Below are positions 7,636 through 14,574 of a DNA stretch of 19,346 nucleotides, one piece after another. Origin of the DNA: Clostridia bacterium (GTDB taxonomy: Bacteria > Bacillota_E > SLMV01 > PUMD01); the NCBI GenBank assembly GCA_003563755.1, contig PWUB01000078.1, positions 1-19,346 on the forward strand, read 5' to 3'. Position numbers and translations under genes: made by a program. Positions within the stretch are counted from its first letter, which is position 1, and each line of letters begins with the position of its first letter. The notes beneath the pieces are model-generated. The model did no database searches. It was not told the origin of the DNA and saw only the letters and a list, made by a program, of their open reading frames with translations.

Positions 7636-8058
7636 CTACAAGCACGTCACCAGCGCACCCAGTATGCCGTTTATGAACGACGCTGCCCGCCGAGAAACGT
7701 ACTTCTTCGCCAGTTCCACCGCCTCATTTATGACCACGCTCCGCGGCGTGTCCATGCGCGTCATCTCCTGCAGCGCCATGCGCATGATCGCGACCTCGAT
7801 CCTGCCTATTCGGTGCAGGGGCCAGCCCTCGGAACGACTCGCTATCGCGGTGTCGTATTCATCCTTGTTCTCAGACACTCCCAGCACGAGAGCCCTCACG
7901 AAGTCACGGTCCTCGCCGACCCTGACGGCGTTGCGATCCATGGACCGCTCGCAGGCCCTTTTGAGAGCCGTGGTGGTCAGATCTTCGCCGTCGTACCTCA
8001 ATGACTCAAGGCCAAACAGCGTCTCCAGAGCGGCCACTCGTGCACGTCGTCTCGACAT
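7636..8058 (-). CDS. nusB: Transcription antitermination factor NusB
   Basis: This 140-residue all-helical protein has the standard length. Signatures are MSRRRARVAALETLFGLE at the N-terminus, DRDFVRALVLGV, IGRIEVAIMRMALQEM and the C-terminal VVINEAVELAKKYVS followed by ASFINGILGAL. NusB binds boxA RNA with NusE (ribosomal protein S10) and supports rRNA antitermination. It starts 24 bases after the AmaP-like gene and ends 65 bases before nfnA. Its own ribosome-binding site is weak (GAAGAGA), so it may depend on coupling to the upstream gene. Confidence 0.95.
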   Translation of the reverse strand: MSRRRARVAALETLFGLESLRYDGEDLTTTALKRACERSMDRNAVRVGEDRDFVRALVLGVSENKDEYDTAIASRSEGWPLHRIGRIEVAIMRMALQEMTRMDTPRSVVINEAVELAKKYVSRRAASFINGILGALVTCL

Positions 8059-8082
8059 TAGATCTCTTCGGCAACTCCTTCG

Positions 8083-8511
8083 TCACGAAACCGTGATGTC
8101 GCCGAGGATCACCGTCATGCCCCCCGGATGAAGACCCAGAACCTCGTCGGTCTTGCGATACAGGGTGCTGACCAGCTCACCCACGGTGAAGGCGACATCT
8201 GCCTCCGCAGTCACGCGCATCTCCAATTCCACGATCGCCCGCGATCCCCGCCTCCTCGCGTCCACCCTCACCTCGTCGATGCCCTCGACGTCCAGGCAGT
8301 AAGAGGCGATCAGATCCCGGATCGCCTCCCGCGAAATCCGGATCTCCCCCAGGTCACCGTCGCGGGTGAGAAGGGGGCGCCCCTTCAGGTAGGCGCGATA
8401 GGTCACCGAAAGGCCCAGGGCAAGGGCTCCACCAAGGACCAACCCCAGCAGAAGCGGTGAGGTGGCGCGTCTTTCAGCTGGTTCGGGCGTGGACAGCTCG
8501 CGTTGTATCAT
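8083..8511 (-). CDS. AmaP-like membrane anchor with Asp23-type domain
   Basis: The 142-residue protein starts with a short polar region, then one hydrophobic helix (about residues 18-37), then YRAYLKGRPLLTR and a cytoplasmic-type domain. That domain starts at GEIRISREAIRDLIASY, has alternating beta segments and reads like a divergent Asp23 fold. In Gram-positives AmaP anchors Asp23 at the membrane. The ATG overlaps the asp23 stop (ATGA), which strongly links the two. The anchor here follows asp23 rather than preceding it. Identification rests on topology and context rather than a signature motif, so the family call is moderate. Confidence 0.7.
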   Translation of the reverse strand: MIQRELSTPEPAERRATSPLLLGLVLGGALALGLSVTYRAYLKGRPLLTRDGDLGEIRISREAIRDLIASYCLDVEGIDEVRVDARRRGSRAIVELEMRVTAEADVAFTVGELVSTLYRKTDEVLGLHPGGMTVILGDITVS

Positions 8512-8963
8512 CCCTCTTCCTTCTTCTCATCAGCATCGAACATCAGATCCTGGATGTGAACATTGATGGCCTGCACCCGCAGGTCCGTCATGTTCTCGAC
8601 TGTTTCCTTGACATTACGCTGGAGCTGGCGAGCCATGTCCGGTATCCGGCAGCCGTACTCCACGTTGATGAAGACCTCGATCGTGACTTCCTCGCCCCTG
8701 GTCTCGATCTTTATCCCACGGCCCAGGTCGTGACGACCCAGTCTCTCCGATATGTTATCCATGAAGCTTCCCGCCATGCCAGCCACGCCGTCGATCTCAC
8801 TGGCAGCGATCCCCGTTATGGTGGCGAGCACATCGTTGGAAATCCTCACCGTGCCGCCCTCGCCCGGGCCGCCGACCTCCCTGATTACCTCCGTGAGATC
8901 ATGGGCATCTTCGTCGCCCTGCATACAGGGCTCTTTCGCCTCATCACTATCTCGTGCTGACAT
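8508..8963 (-). CDS. Asp23/Gls24 family envelope stress response protein
   Basis: The protein (151 residues) has an acidic N-terminal tail and then the full Asp23 domain: GGTVRISNDVLATITGIAA, SEIDGVAGMAG, a beta strand series with EVTIEVFINVEYG, and DMARQLQRNVKETVENMT leading to VQAINVHIQDL. Asp23 proteins form an abundant membrane-associated layer linked to envelope homeostasis. The frame is open to 8996, but the ATG at 8963 has a perfect AAAGGAGG about 6 bases upstream and is preferred. It is the first gene after a good promoter at 9005-9033 and overlaps its AmaP-like partner. Confidence 0.93.
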   Translation of the reverse strand: MSARDSDEAKEPCMQGDEDAHDLTEVIREVGGPGEGGTVRISNDVLATITGIAASEIDGVAGMAGSFMDNISERLGRHDLGRGIKIETRGEEVTIEVFINVEYGCRIPDMARQLQRNVKETVENMTDLRVQAINVHIQDLMFDADEKKEEG

Positions 8964-9004
8964 CGGAAACCTCCTTTCTGAGAGGGCCCAAAACAATCGA
9001 TATC

Positions 9005-9033
9005 ATTATACTAAAGGGGATATGGGGCAACAA
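9005..9033 (-). promoter_or_regulatory. Promoter of the asp23-nusB-nfnAB-folD-xseAB-ispA operon
   Basis: On the minus strand TTGTTG (9033-9028) and a perfect TATAAT (9010-9005) are separated by 17 bases. This is the layout of a housekeeping sigma-A promoter. The predicted start is about 35 bases before the asp23 ATG, leaving room for its strong ribosome-binding site. It lies downstream of the tRNA-Leu terminator, so the operon has its own initiation. Confidence 0.8.
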
Positions 9034-9078
9034 GGGACGCACAGACCCACGCACAGTTGACAATTGTTACTGATGACG

Positions 9079-9106
9079 CAAAACGGGTGGCGAATGACCG
9101 CCACCC
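9079..9106 (-). terminator. Intrinsic terminator of tRNA-Leu
   Basis: On the minus strand GGGTGGCG and CGCCACCC form a perfect 8-bp stem with a 6-base loop, directly followed by GTTTTGC. It begins 3 bases after the tRNA CCA end. The T-run is short, so termination may be incomplete. Confidence 0.75.
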
Positions 9107-9109
9107 ACC

Positions 9110-9196
9110 TGGTGCCGAAGGTGGGATTCGAACCCACACGGGCATAAGCCCACGGCGCCCTGAACACCGCGTGTCTGCCAGTTCCACCACTTCGGC
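9110..9196 (-). tRNA. tRNA-Leu (anticodon CAG)
   Basis: The 87-base sequence folds as a class II tRNA. The acceptor stem pairs GCCGAAG with CTTCGGC, followed by A and an encoded CCA. The D-arm segment is TGGTGGAACTGGCAGAC. The anticodon stem CGGTG/CGCCG holds loop TTCAGGG with anticodon CAG, a long variable arm (GTGGGCTTATGCCC) follows, and the T-loop is GTTCGAATC. It reads CUG, a leucine codon common in high-GC genomes. It has its own promoter and terminator between two protein operons. Confidence 0.97.
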
Positions 9197-9218
9197 CCTT
9201 CCCTCGATTGTGAATAAG

Positions 9219-9247
9219 ATTGTAGCACACCGCCAGGGGAGGATCAA
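9219..9247 (-). promoter_or_regulatory. Promoter of tRNA-Leu
   Basis: On the minus strand TTGATC (9247-9242) and TACAAT (9224-9219) are separated by 17 bases, with TG one base before the -10, giving an extended -10. The expected start is about 15 bases before the tRNA 5' end. Confidence 0.78.
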
Positions 9248-9282
9248 GAGGTCGATAGCCCTCCTGCGGGCCCACACACCCG

Positions 9283-9558
9283 TTACATCGACATCAGCCA
9301 GAGTACCCCCCACACCAGCAGGAAGACAACCACAACCACTCCGAGGAAGGGGAATATGATCTGGTACGAAGCCAGCACGAAGGCGAGAACGTCCCTCCAA
9401 TCGAACTCGATCGGGGTGTTGTCGGCGCCCGGTTCCTCCGGAACATCAGGCAGGTGGTAGAGCCCGCGTTCCCTCAGCTGCTCCTCGGATACCGACCGTC
9501 GTTGTCTCTCCTCGCCACGATCCTCTCGCTCGTCCCTCTCGTCCCGTTCATCCACCAC
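9283..9558 (-). CDS. Small membrane protein with charged N-terminus, unknown function
   Basis: I do not recognise this 91-residue protein. Residues 2-32 are a run of Asp, Glu and Arg with repeated DER units. A short linker (33-55) includes LYHLPDVPEEPG. From about residue 56 to the end it is hydrophobic (VLAFVLASYQIIFPF, VVVVVFLLVWGVLWL), enough for one long or two short membrane helices. That gives a cytoplasmic charged tail with a C-terminal anchor. GTG start codons lie at 9558 and 9555, with GAGGTGA nearby. It begins 4 bases after the lytic transglycosylase stop, so the two are probably co-expressed, and a cell-envelope role is a guess from context. Confidence 0.75.
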   Translation of the reverse strand: MVDERDERDEREDRGEERQRRSVSEEQLRERGLYHLPDVPEEPGADNTPIEFDWRDVLAFVLASYQIIFPFLGVVVVVFLLVWGVLWLMSM

Positions 9559-9562
9559 GTCG

Positions 9563-10144
9563 TCACCTCGTTTCCTTAGACAGCATCGTGGGGTACAGCC
9601 ACCGGTACATCCTCCGGCTTCTCAGCACCCGCTCGACGAAAATCCTCGTTTCTTCCGTCGGTACGTCGCCCAGTTCCGAGGGACTCCCGCTCCAAATACC
9701 CTCCGCCAGCCATGTCCGAACCCTCGTTGCTCCCCGGTTGTAAGCGGCTACTGCCAGCGGAACCGAGTCATCGAAGGACTCGAGCAGGTGCGAGAGGTAC
9801 CAACATCCCATCATGATATTGGTCTTGGGATCGTGTAGATGATCCTCGTCGAATCCCTCCATGCCCATCTTCAGAGCGACCCACTGCCCCGTCTCCGGCA
9901 TCAGCTGCATGAGTCCACGGGCTCCCTTGGACGAGACCGCATCCTCCCTGAAACGGCTCTCCTCGCGGATCACCGCCGTAACCAGGAAGGGATCCAGGCC
10001 GTGGGCCACCGCCGATGCGACAATGATGTCACCATATGCAAGGGGGTAAAGCATCCTCGTCACCAGCAGCAGGCAGACCGCTGCGCCCACGAAGGCGCAT
10101 ATCACCAGAAACAGGGCGATCCTGAGTGTGTTCCTACGTACCAC
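9563..10144 (-). CDS. Membrane-anchored lytic transglycosylase (SLT domain)
   Basis: The 193-residue protein has one N-terminal membrane helix (about 8-30), then a soluble-lytic-transglycosylase domain that cleaves peptidoglycan glycan strands to form 1,6-anhydro muropeptides. The catalytic glutamate is Glu62 in EESRF, followed by the family motifs GARGLMQLMP (74-83), GCWYLSHLL and AVAAYNRG. It would act outside the membrane. The GTG start overlaps the coaE stop by 11 bases. A transglycosylase next to coaE and polA is a familiar arrangement in Clostridia. Confidence 0.93.
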   Translation of the reverse strand: MVRRNTLRIALFLVICAFVGAAVCLLLVTRMLYPLAYGDIIVASAVAHGLDPFLVTAVIREESRFREDAVSSKGARGLMQLMPETGQWVALKMGMEGFDEDHLHDPKTNIMMGCWYLSHLLESFDDSVPLAVAAYNRGATRVRTWLAEGIWSGSPSELGDVPTEETRIFVERVLRSRRMYRWLYPTMLSKETR

Positions 10145-10766
10145 GGTCTATGCCCCCGGTCAGACACTCCCAGGCCGCCTCGACCCGTCGGGCCAGCTCC
10201 CCGGGCGACCCCGTGTTGTCAATCACACGGTCGGCCCGCCTAACCTTCTCCTCCAGGGGCATCTGGGCCTCGAGGCGGCGCCGGGCCGCCTCCCGGGTGA
10301 GAGACCCCCGCTTCACCACCCGATCCAGCTGCTGCCCGGGGCGGCACCACACCACCCACGTTTCATCGCACATGGCATCCAGCCCGGCCTCGTAGAGCAG
10401 CGGAACATCCATGACCACGAAACGCGCCCCCTGCACCGCAAGCTCGGCGATTTTGCCTTTCATCTCGCGAACGATGAAGGGATGGGTGATCTCCTCCAAC
10501 CGCCGGCGCGCATCGGGGTCAGAAAAAACCCTTGCGGCCAGCCCGGCCCGGTCAATCTGGCCCCCGCCGTCGAGGATCCGGGGCCCGAATTCGGCTACCG
10601 TCTCCTCGAATACCCGGCGCCCGGGCACCATGGCTTCCCGGGAGATCTCATCGCAGTCGATCACGGGCACGGATCTCCGTCCCAGCAGCCGGCACACCGT
10701 GGTCTTGCCAGAACCGAGCCCCCCGGTGACCCCGATTATGAACGGTCTGCGGCGGGGATCATTCAT
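10134..10766 (-). CDS. coaE: Dephospho-CoA kinase
   Basis: CoaE phosphorylates dephospho-CoA with ATP in the last step of coenzyme A synthesis. The 210-residue protein has the P-loop GGLGSGKTT (15-23) after IIGVT, then VIDCDEISREAM, the ITHPFIVREM segment and FVVMDVPLLYEAGLD. It ends with IDNTGSPGELARRVE, the standard CoaE C-terminus. The ATG overlaps the stop of the upstream 66-codon gene by 8 bases, and its own end overlaps the lytic transglycosylase gene. It belongs to the polA-fpg-coaE run. Confidence 0.96.
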   Translation of the reverse strand: MNDPRRRPFIIGVTGGLGSGKTTVCRLLGRRSVPVIDCDEISREAMVPGRRVFEETVAEFGPRILDGGGQIDRAGLAARVFSDPDARRRLEEITHPFIVREMKGKIAELAVQGARFVVMDVPLLYEAGLDAMCDETWVVWCRPGQQLDRVVKRGSLTREAARRRLEAQMPLEEKVRRADRVIDNTGSPGELARRVEAAWECLTGGIDRGT

Positions 10767-10959
10767 CCTCCACGCGCCCGGGTAGTTTCTCCAGGGTAGC
10801 GGGACGCATTCTCTTCTCCGAGTGTGCCGTCAACCGCCATGCGCCGTCCTCCACGGGGCGGATGGATATCTCGCCGGCAAAGGAATACCTCCTCAGAAGG
10901 ATATCACGACATTCCCTGACCTTGTGTCTGTCTTCAAAGATCATTGTGAATGAAAACAT
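10759..10959 (-). CDS. Small conserved-position protein of unknown function
   Basis: I do not recognise this 66-residue protein. It is basic and compact, with a pattern suggesting strand-helix-strand-strand: FSFTMIF, then a charged helix (DRHKVRECRDILLRRY), then EISIRPV and AWRLTAHSEKR. That would suit a small ferredoxin-like alpha/beta fold. No signal peptide or membrane segment is seen. It lies 11 bases after fpg and overlaps coaE by 8 bases, so it is probably translated as part of the operon. The ribosome-binding site is weak (CGGAA). In many Clostridia another gene, ytaF, occupies this slot, and this protein does not resemble that membrane protein. Confidence 0.65.
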   Translation of the reverse strand: MFSFTMIFEDRHKVRECRDILLRRYSFAGEISIRPVEDGAWRLTAHSEKRMRPATLEKLPGRVEDE

Positions 10960-10970
10960 GGGTTCCGGGA

Positions 10971-11831
10971 TCAGTGACCCGGATCCTCACCTCCGTTCCA
11001 CTGCTGACAGGATGGGCAAAAGTGGGTCCCCCTGCCGCGCACCTCGATCCGCCCCACCGTCTCTGAACACCTCGGGCATCTGCCGCCGCGGCGGCCGTAT
11101 ACTGCGAGCCGGTGCTGGTTTGAGCCGGTCCGCCCGTCACCGTCGCGGTAGGAGGAAAAGGTGGTTCCCCGGTGCCCTATGGCTTCCAGGAGCACGGTCC
11201 TTACGCTCTCAAGAAGGTTCCCCCACTCATCTTCGGTCAGCGACACTGCCCTACGTTCGGGATGAATCCGCGCCCTGAACAGGGCCTCATCCACGTATAT
11301 GTTACCCAGGCCGGCGACAAGTTTCTGCTGCAGCAGGCGGGCCTTGATGGGAGCCCCCCTGCCGGCGAGAAGCTCCCGCAGGGTGGTGCTGTCCAGGGAG
11401 GGGTCAAGTGCATCCACGCCCACCCGGCCGGACACTGCTGCCCGCAGGTCCTCGCCGCACATCACCCACCGTCCAAAACGACGCGGACATACGTAGTGCA
11501 GTTGTGCACCGTCGTCGAGCCCCAGGATCACGTGGGTGTGCCTGGCGGGCACCGATTCCTCGGGGTGGCTGACAAGGGAACCGGACATGCCGAAATGTAC
11601 CGCCCATCCGCGCGAACCGTCGAGCTCCATGAGCAGGTACTTGCCCATCCTGTCGAGCCCGGTGATCACGGCCCCCTCGGTAAACCGCCGGGCCGACCCA
11701 GCGGTCACCCTGCCCCTCTCAGCGCCCTCGATGATATCATCCCGGAGAAAACTGGCATCTTCAACCCTCGCCTCCAGGACGTGGGGGGCGAGACTCCTCC
11801 TTATGGTCTCGACTTCGGGCAGTTCGGGCAT
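10971..11831 (-). CDS. mutM: Formamidopyrimidine-DNA glycosylase
   Basis: Fpg/MutM removes 8-oxoguanine and formamidopyrimidines and nicks the abasic site. The start is fixed by chemistry: mature Pro2 is the nucleophile, so MPELPEVET at 11831 must be the N-terminus, although the frame is open to 11867. GGAGG lies 5 bases upstream. Glu3 and the Lys in RMGKYLLMEL are other active-site residues. The helix-two-turn-helix has VAGLGNIYVDEALF. A C-terminal zinc finger uses CPRC (252-255) and CPSC (272-275). The length is 286 residues. It begins 1 base after polA ends, so coupling is likely. Confidence 0.96.
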   Translation of the reverse strand: MPELPEVETIRRSLAPHVLEARVEDASFLRDDIIEGAERGRVTAGSARRFTEGAVITGLDRMGKYLLMELDGSRGWAVHFGMSGSLVSHPEESVPARHTHVILGLDDGAQLHYVCPRRFGRWVMCGEDLRAAVSGRVGVDALDPSLDSTTLRELLAGRGAPIKARLLQQKLVAGLGNIYVDEALFRARIHPERRAVSLTEDEWGNLLESVRTVLLEAIGHRGTTFSSYRDGDGRTGSNQHRLAVYGRRGGRCPRCSETVGRIEVRGRGTHFCPSCQQWNGGEDPGH

Positions 11832-11832
11832 T

Positions 11833-14508
11833 TCAACCTCCATCGGCGGGGACGGGAGCCATATCATACCAGTTATCCCCGGCCTTTAGATCAACCCTGA
11901 GGGGCACTCGGAGCTGCACCGCTGTTTCCATGACCTCCCGCACCAGGGTGCACAGCTCCTCCAGGTGTGACTCCCTGACCTCCCATATGAGCTCATCGTG
12001 AACCTGCAGCAGCATGTGGGCGGGAATCCCGCGTTCGCCGACAGCATCGCAGACGTCGACCATGGCCTTCTTGATGATGTCGGCGGCCGTTCCCTGGATG
12101 GGGGTGTTCAGTGCGGCCCGCTCGGCAAACCGGCGCCGGTGGTACACCCGGTCGTTCAGCTCGGGCAGGTAGCGGATGCGCCCCATCAGGGTCCGCACGT
12201 ATCCCGTCTTCCTCGCCTCCCCTACCACCCTGTCCACGTACCGCCTGACCCCCGGCATCCCGCTGAGGTAGTCGTCTATGTACTGCTGGGATTCCTCAGG
12301 ATCTATGTGCAGGGTCCTGGAGAGGCCGTAGCCGGTCTGACCGTAGATTATACCGAAATTGACGGCCTTGGCCGTGGCACGCATGGAATCCGTCACCTCG
12401 TCCGGCTGCACCCCGAAGACCTCGGCAGCGGTCCTTTGGTGGATGTCTTCGCCCCGTCGGAAAGAGTCCATCAGCTTCTCGTCCTCGGAGAAGTGGGCGA
12501 GCACCCTCAATTCTATCTGCGAATAGTCGGCAGCTACCAGCTTCCAGCCCGGTGCGGTGCCGAAGGCCCGCCGGAGCTTCCTCGCCTCCTCATCCCGAAT
12601 GGGTATGTTCTGAAGGTTCGGGTCAACGCTGGAGAGCCGTCCGGTGGCGGTCACCGTCTGACGAAAGGTGGTGTGCACTCTCTCCGTATCCGGATCGATC
12701 TGCTTGAGAAGACCGGAAACGTAGGTGCCCCTGAGCTTGACCAGGTTCCTGTACTCCAGAACCAGCCCCGGAAGCTCGTGCTCGGAGGCCAGCTGCTCCA
12801 ACACCTCGGAATCCGTGGAGTAGCCGGTCTTGGTCTTTTTGATCACCGGGAGCTCCAGGTCACCGAAGAGGACCTCTCCGAGCTGCTTGGGCGAGTTGAT
12901 GTTGAACAGGCGGCCCGCCATCTCCCAGATAGACTGCTCCAGGTCAGCGATCCTCCCGTCGAGCTCCCCGCCTATGTCTTCGAGAATATCGGCATCCACC
13001 CGCACACCGCGCCTCTGCATCCCAGCCAGGATTGGCACCAGCGGCATCTCCACCTCGCCGAAGAGGTCTCGGAGCTCAACGCTCTGCATCTCCGCCTCCA
13101 GGACTCCGACGAGCCGGCTCATCGCGCTGAGGCGGGATGCGACGGGGCCCGCAAGATCTTCCGCCTCCTGCAGATCGCTCCCGACCGGCAGGTCCACCCC
13201 CAGGTAACCGTATGCCAGGTCCTGCAGGGGGTACGAGGAGCGAGCGGGATCCAGGAGATAGGCCGCCACCTCGGTGTCAAACAGGTCGCATTTCACCGGG
13301 TACCCTCGCCCCCACGCGAGGAGGGCTCCGAGGGAATGCCCGACGATGCGTCCGTTCTCGGTCCCCATCAGTAGCTCAAGGGAGCGGCGAAGAAGCCCAT
13401 CACCCTCGCCATCGCGGTTGTCTATACAGAACCCGGCGTCGGCCGACGCCACGGCGGCATACAGGGGCGCCCCGCTCTCGCCCGGGAACCAGTCCACGAA
13501 GAAGTCATCGTCCTGGTCGCGCAGCCCATCCAGGATTTCGCAGGGGTCTGCATCGTCATCGACCACGGTGAGCATGAGGTCGGCCGCCTGCGCATCCTCC
13601 ACCTGCTGACCATCCAGCTCCAGCCGCTTCAGGAGGCTGCGAAAGCCCAGCTGGCGAAGGGCTGATGCCAGTTCCTGGTGGTCTGTCTCGTCCATCCGGT
13701 AGTCTTCTTCGGTGATATCGACGGGTATGTCACGGCGGATCACCGCCAGCTCCCTGCTCATCCTCGCCGCCTCGGCGTGCTCACGGAGGGACTCGGGGAG
13801 TTTGTTGCCCGGGACCTCATCGAGCCTGGAGAGGGTCTCCTCCAGGCTGTGAAACTGGTGAAGGAGCTTGAGTGCCGTCTTCTCTCCCACCCCCGGTACT
13901 CCGGGAATGTTGTCCGATGAATCACCCATGAGTCCCTTCATATCCGCGAGGCGCTCGGGAGGAATGCCCAGCTCCTCCTGCACCTTCGCAACATCATAAA
14001 GGTCCATCTCCGTTATCCCCCGCCGGGTCAGAAGTACGGACACCCGGGGCGAGACCAGCTGCAGAAAGTCCTTGTCCCCGGTGACGATCAGAATCTCCCT
14101 GCCCCGCTCGGCGAACCGGTCCGCGAGGGTGCCGATGACATCATCGGCCTCGACATCCTCGATCTGCACGCACGGGATGCCCATGGCATCGAGGATCCGA
14201 CGTGCCGGCACAAACTGGGTCCGAAGCTCGTCGGGCATCTCCGGGCGGTGCCCCTTGTACTCGGGATATAGCTCCAGCCTGTAGGCGGGTTTACCCCGAT
14301 CAAAGACGACGCCCATGTATGCCGGCGAGTAATCATCGATCAGCCTCAGGAGCATATTGGTGAAACCGTACACGGCGTTGGTAGGCTCGCCCCGGGGCCC
14401 GGTTAGTCCCCTGATGGCGTAAAAAGCCCGGTACATCAAGCCGGTGCCGTCCACCATGACTACCACGTTGTCCCCCCTGGATCCCACCGCGTCCTCAGAA
14501 CCCAACAT
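11833..14508 (-). CDS. polA: DNA polymerase I, proofreading site apparently lost
   Basis: PolA fills gaps in repair and removes RNA primers. From the ATG at 14508 it has 891 residues. The 5'-nuclease domain (about 1-290) shows MVDGTGLMYRAFYA, EADDVIGTLA, TGDKDFLQLV and DSSDNIPGVPGVGEKTA. The polymerase domain shows motif A DYSQIELRVLAHF, motif B RATAKAVNFGIIYGQTGYG and motif C LQVHDELIWEV. The middle exonuclease domain lacks the DTE, NLKYD and YxxxD motifs: FFVDWFPG and VGHSLGALLAW stand in their place, so 3'-5' proofreading is probably absent. The frame extends to a GTG at 14559. I prefer 14508 because GGTGGAG precedes it, though spacing is tight. It follows the anti-sigma gene and abuts fpg. 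Confidence 0.95.
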   Translation of the reverse strand: MLGSEDAVGSRGDNVVVMVDGTGLMYRAFYAIRGLTGPRGEPTNAVYGFTNMLLRLIDDYSPAYMGVVFDRGKPAYRLELYPEYKGHRPEMPDELRTQFVPARRILDAMGIPCVQIEDVEADDVIGTLADRFAERGREILIVTGDKDFLQLVSPRVSVLLTRRGITEMDLYDVAKVQEELGIPPERLADMKGLMGDSSDNIPGVPGVGEKTALKLLHQFHSLEETLSRLDEVPGNKLPESLREHAEAARMSRELAVIRRDIPVDITEEDYRMDETDHQELASALRQLGFRSLLKRLELDGQQVEDAQAADLMLTVVDDDADPCEILDGLRDQDDDFFVDWFPGESGAPLYAAVASADAGFCIDNRDGEGDGLLRRSLELLMGTENGRIVGHSLGALLAWGRGYPVKCDLFDTEVAAYLLDPARSSYPLQDLAYGYLGVDLPVGSDLQEAEDLAGPVASRLSAMSRLVGVLEAEMQSVELRDLFGEVEMPLVPILAGMQRRGVRVDADILEDIGGELDGRIADLEQSIWEMAGRLFNINSPKQLGEVLFGDLELPVIKKTKTGYSTDSEVLEQLASEHELPGLVLEYRNLVKLRGTYVSGLLKQIDPDTERVHTTFRQTVTATGRLSSVDPNLQNIPIRDEEARKLRRAFGTAPGWKLVAADYSQIELRVLAHFSEDEKLMDSFRRGEDIHQRTAAEVFGVQPDEVTDSMRATAKAVNFGIIYGQTGYGLSRTLHIDPEESQQYIDDYLSGMPGVRRYVDRVVGEARKTGYVRTLMGRIRYLPELNDRVYHRRRFAERAALNTPIQGTAADIIKKAMVDVCDAVGERGIPAHMLLQVHDELIWEVRESHLEELCTLVREVMETAVQLRVPLRVDLKAGDNWYDMAPVPADGG

Positions 14509-14574
14509 CTCCACCCCCACATCTTCTTCAATTGTACACGCAAGGCGTACGCGGTGCACTCCTCGAGGGGGTGT

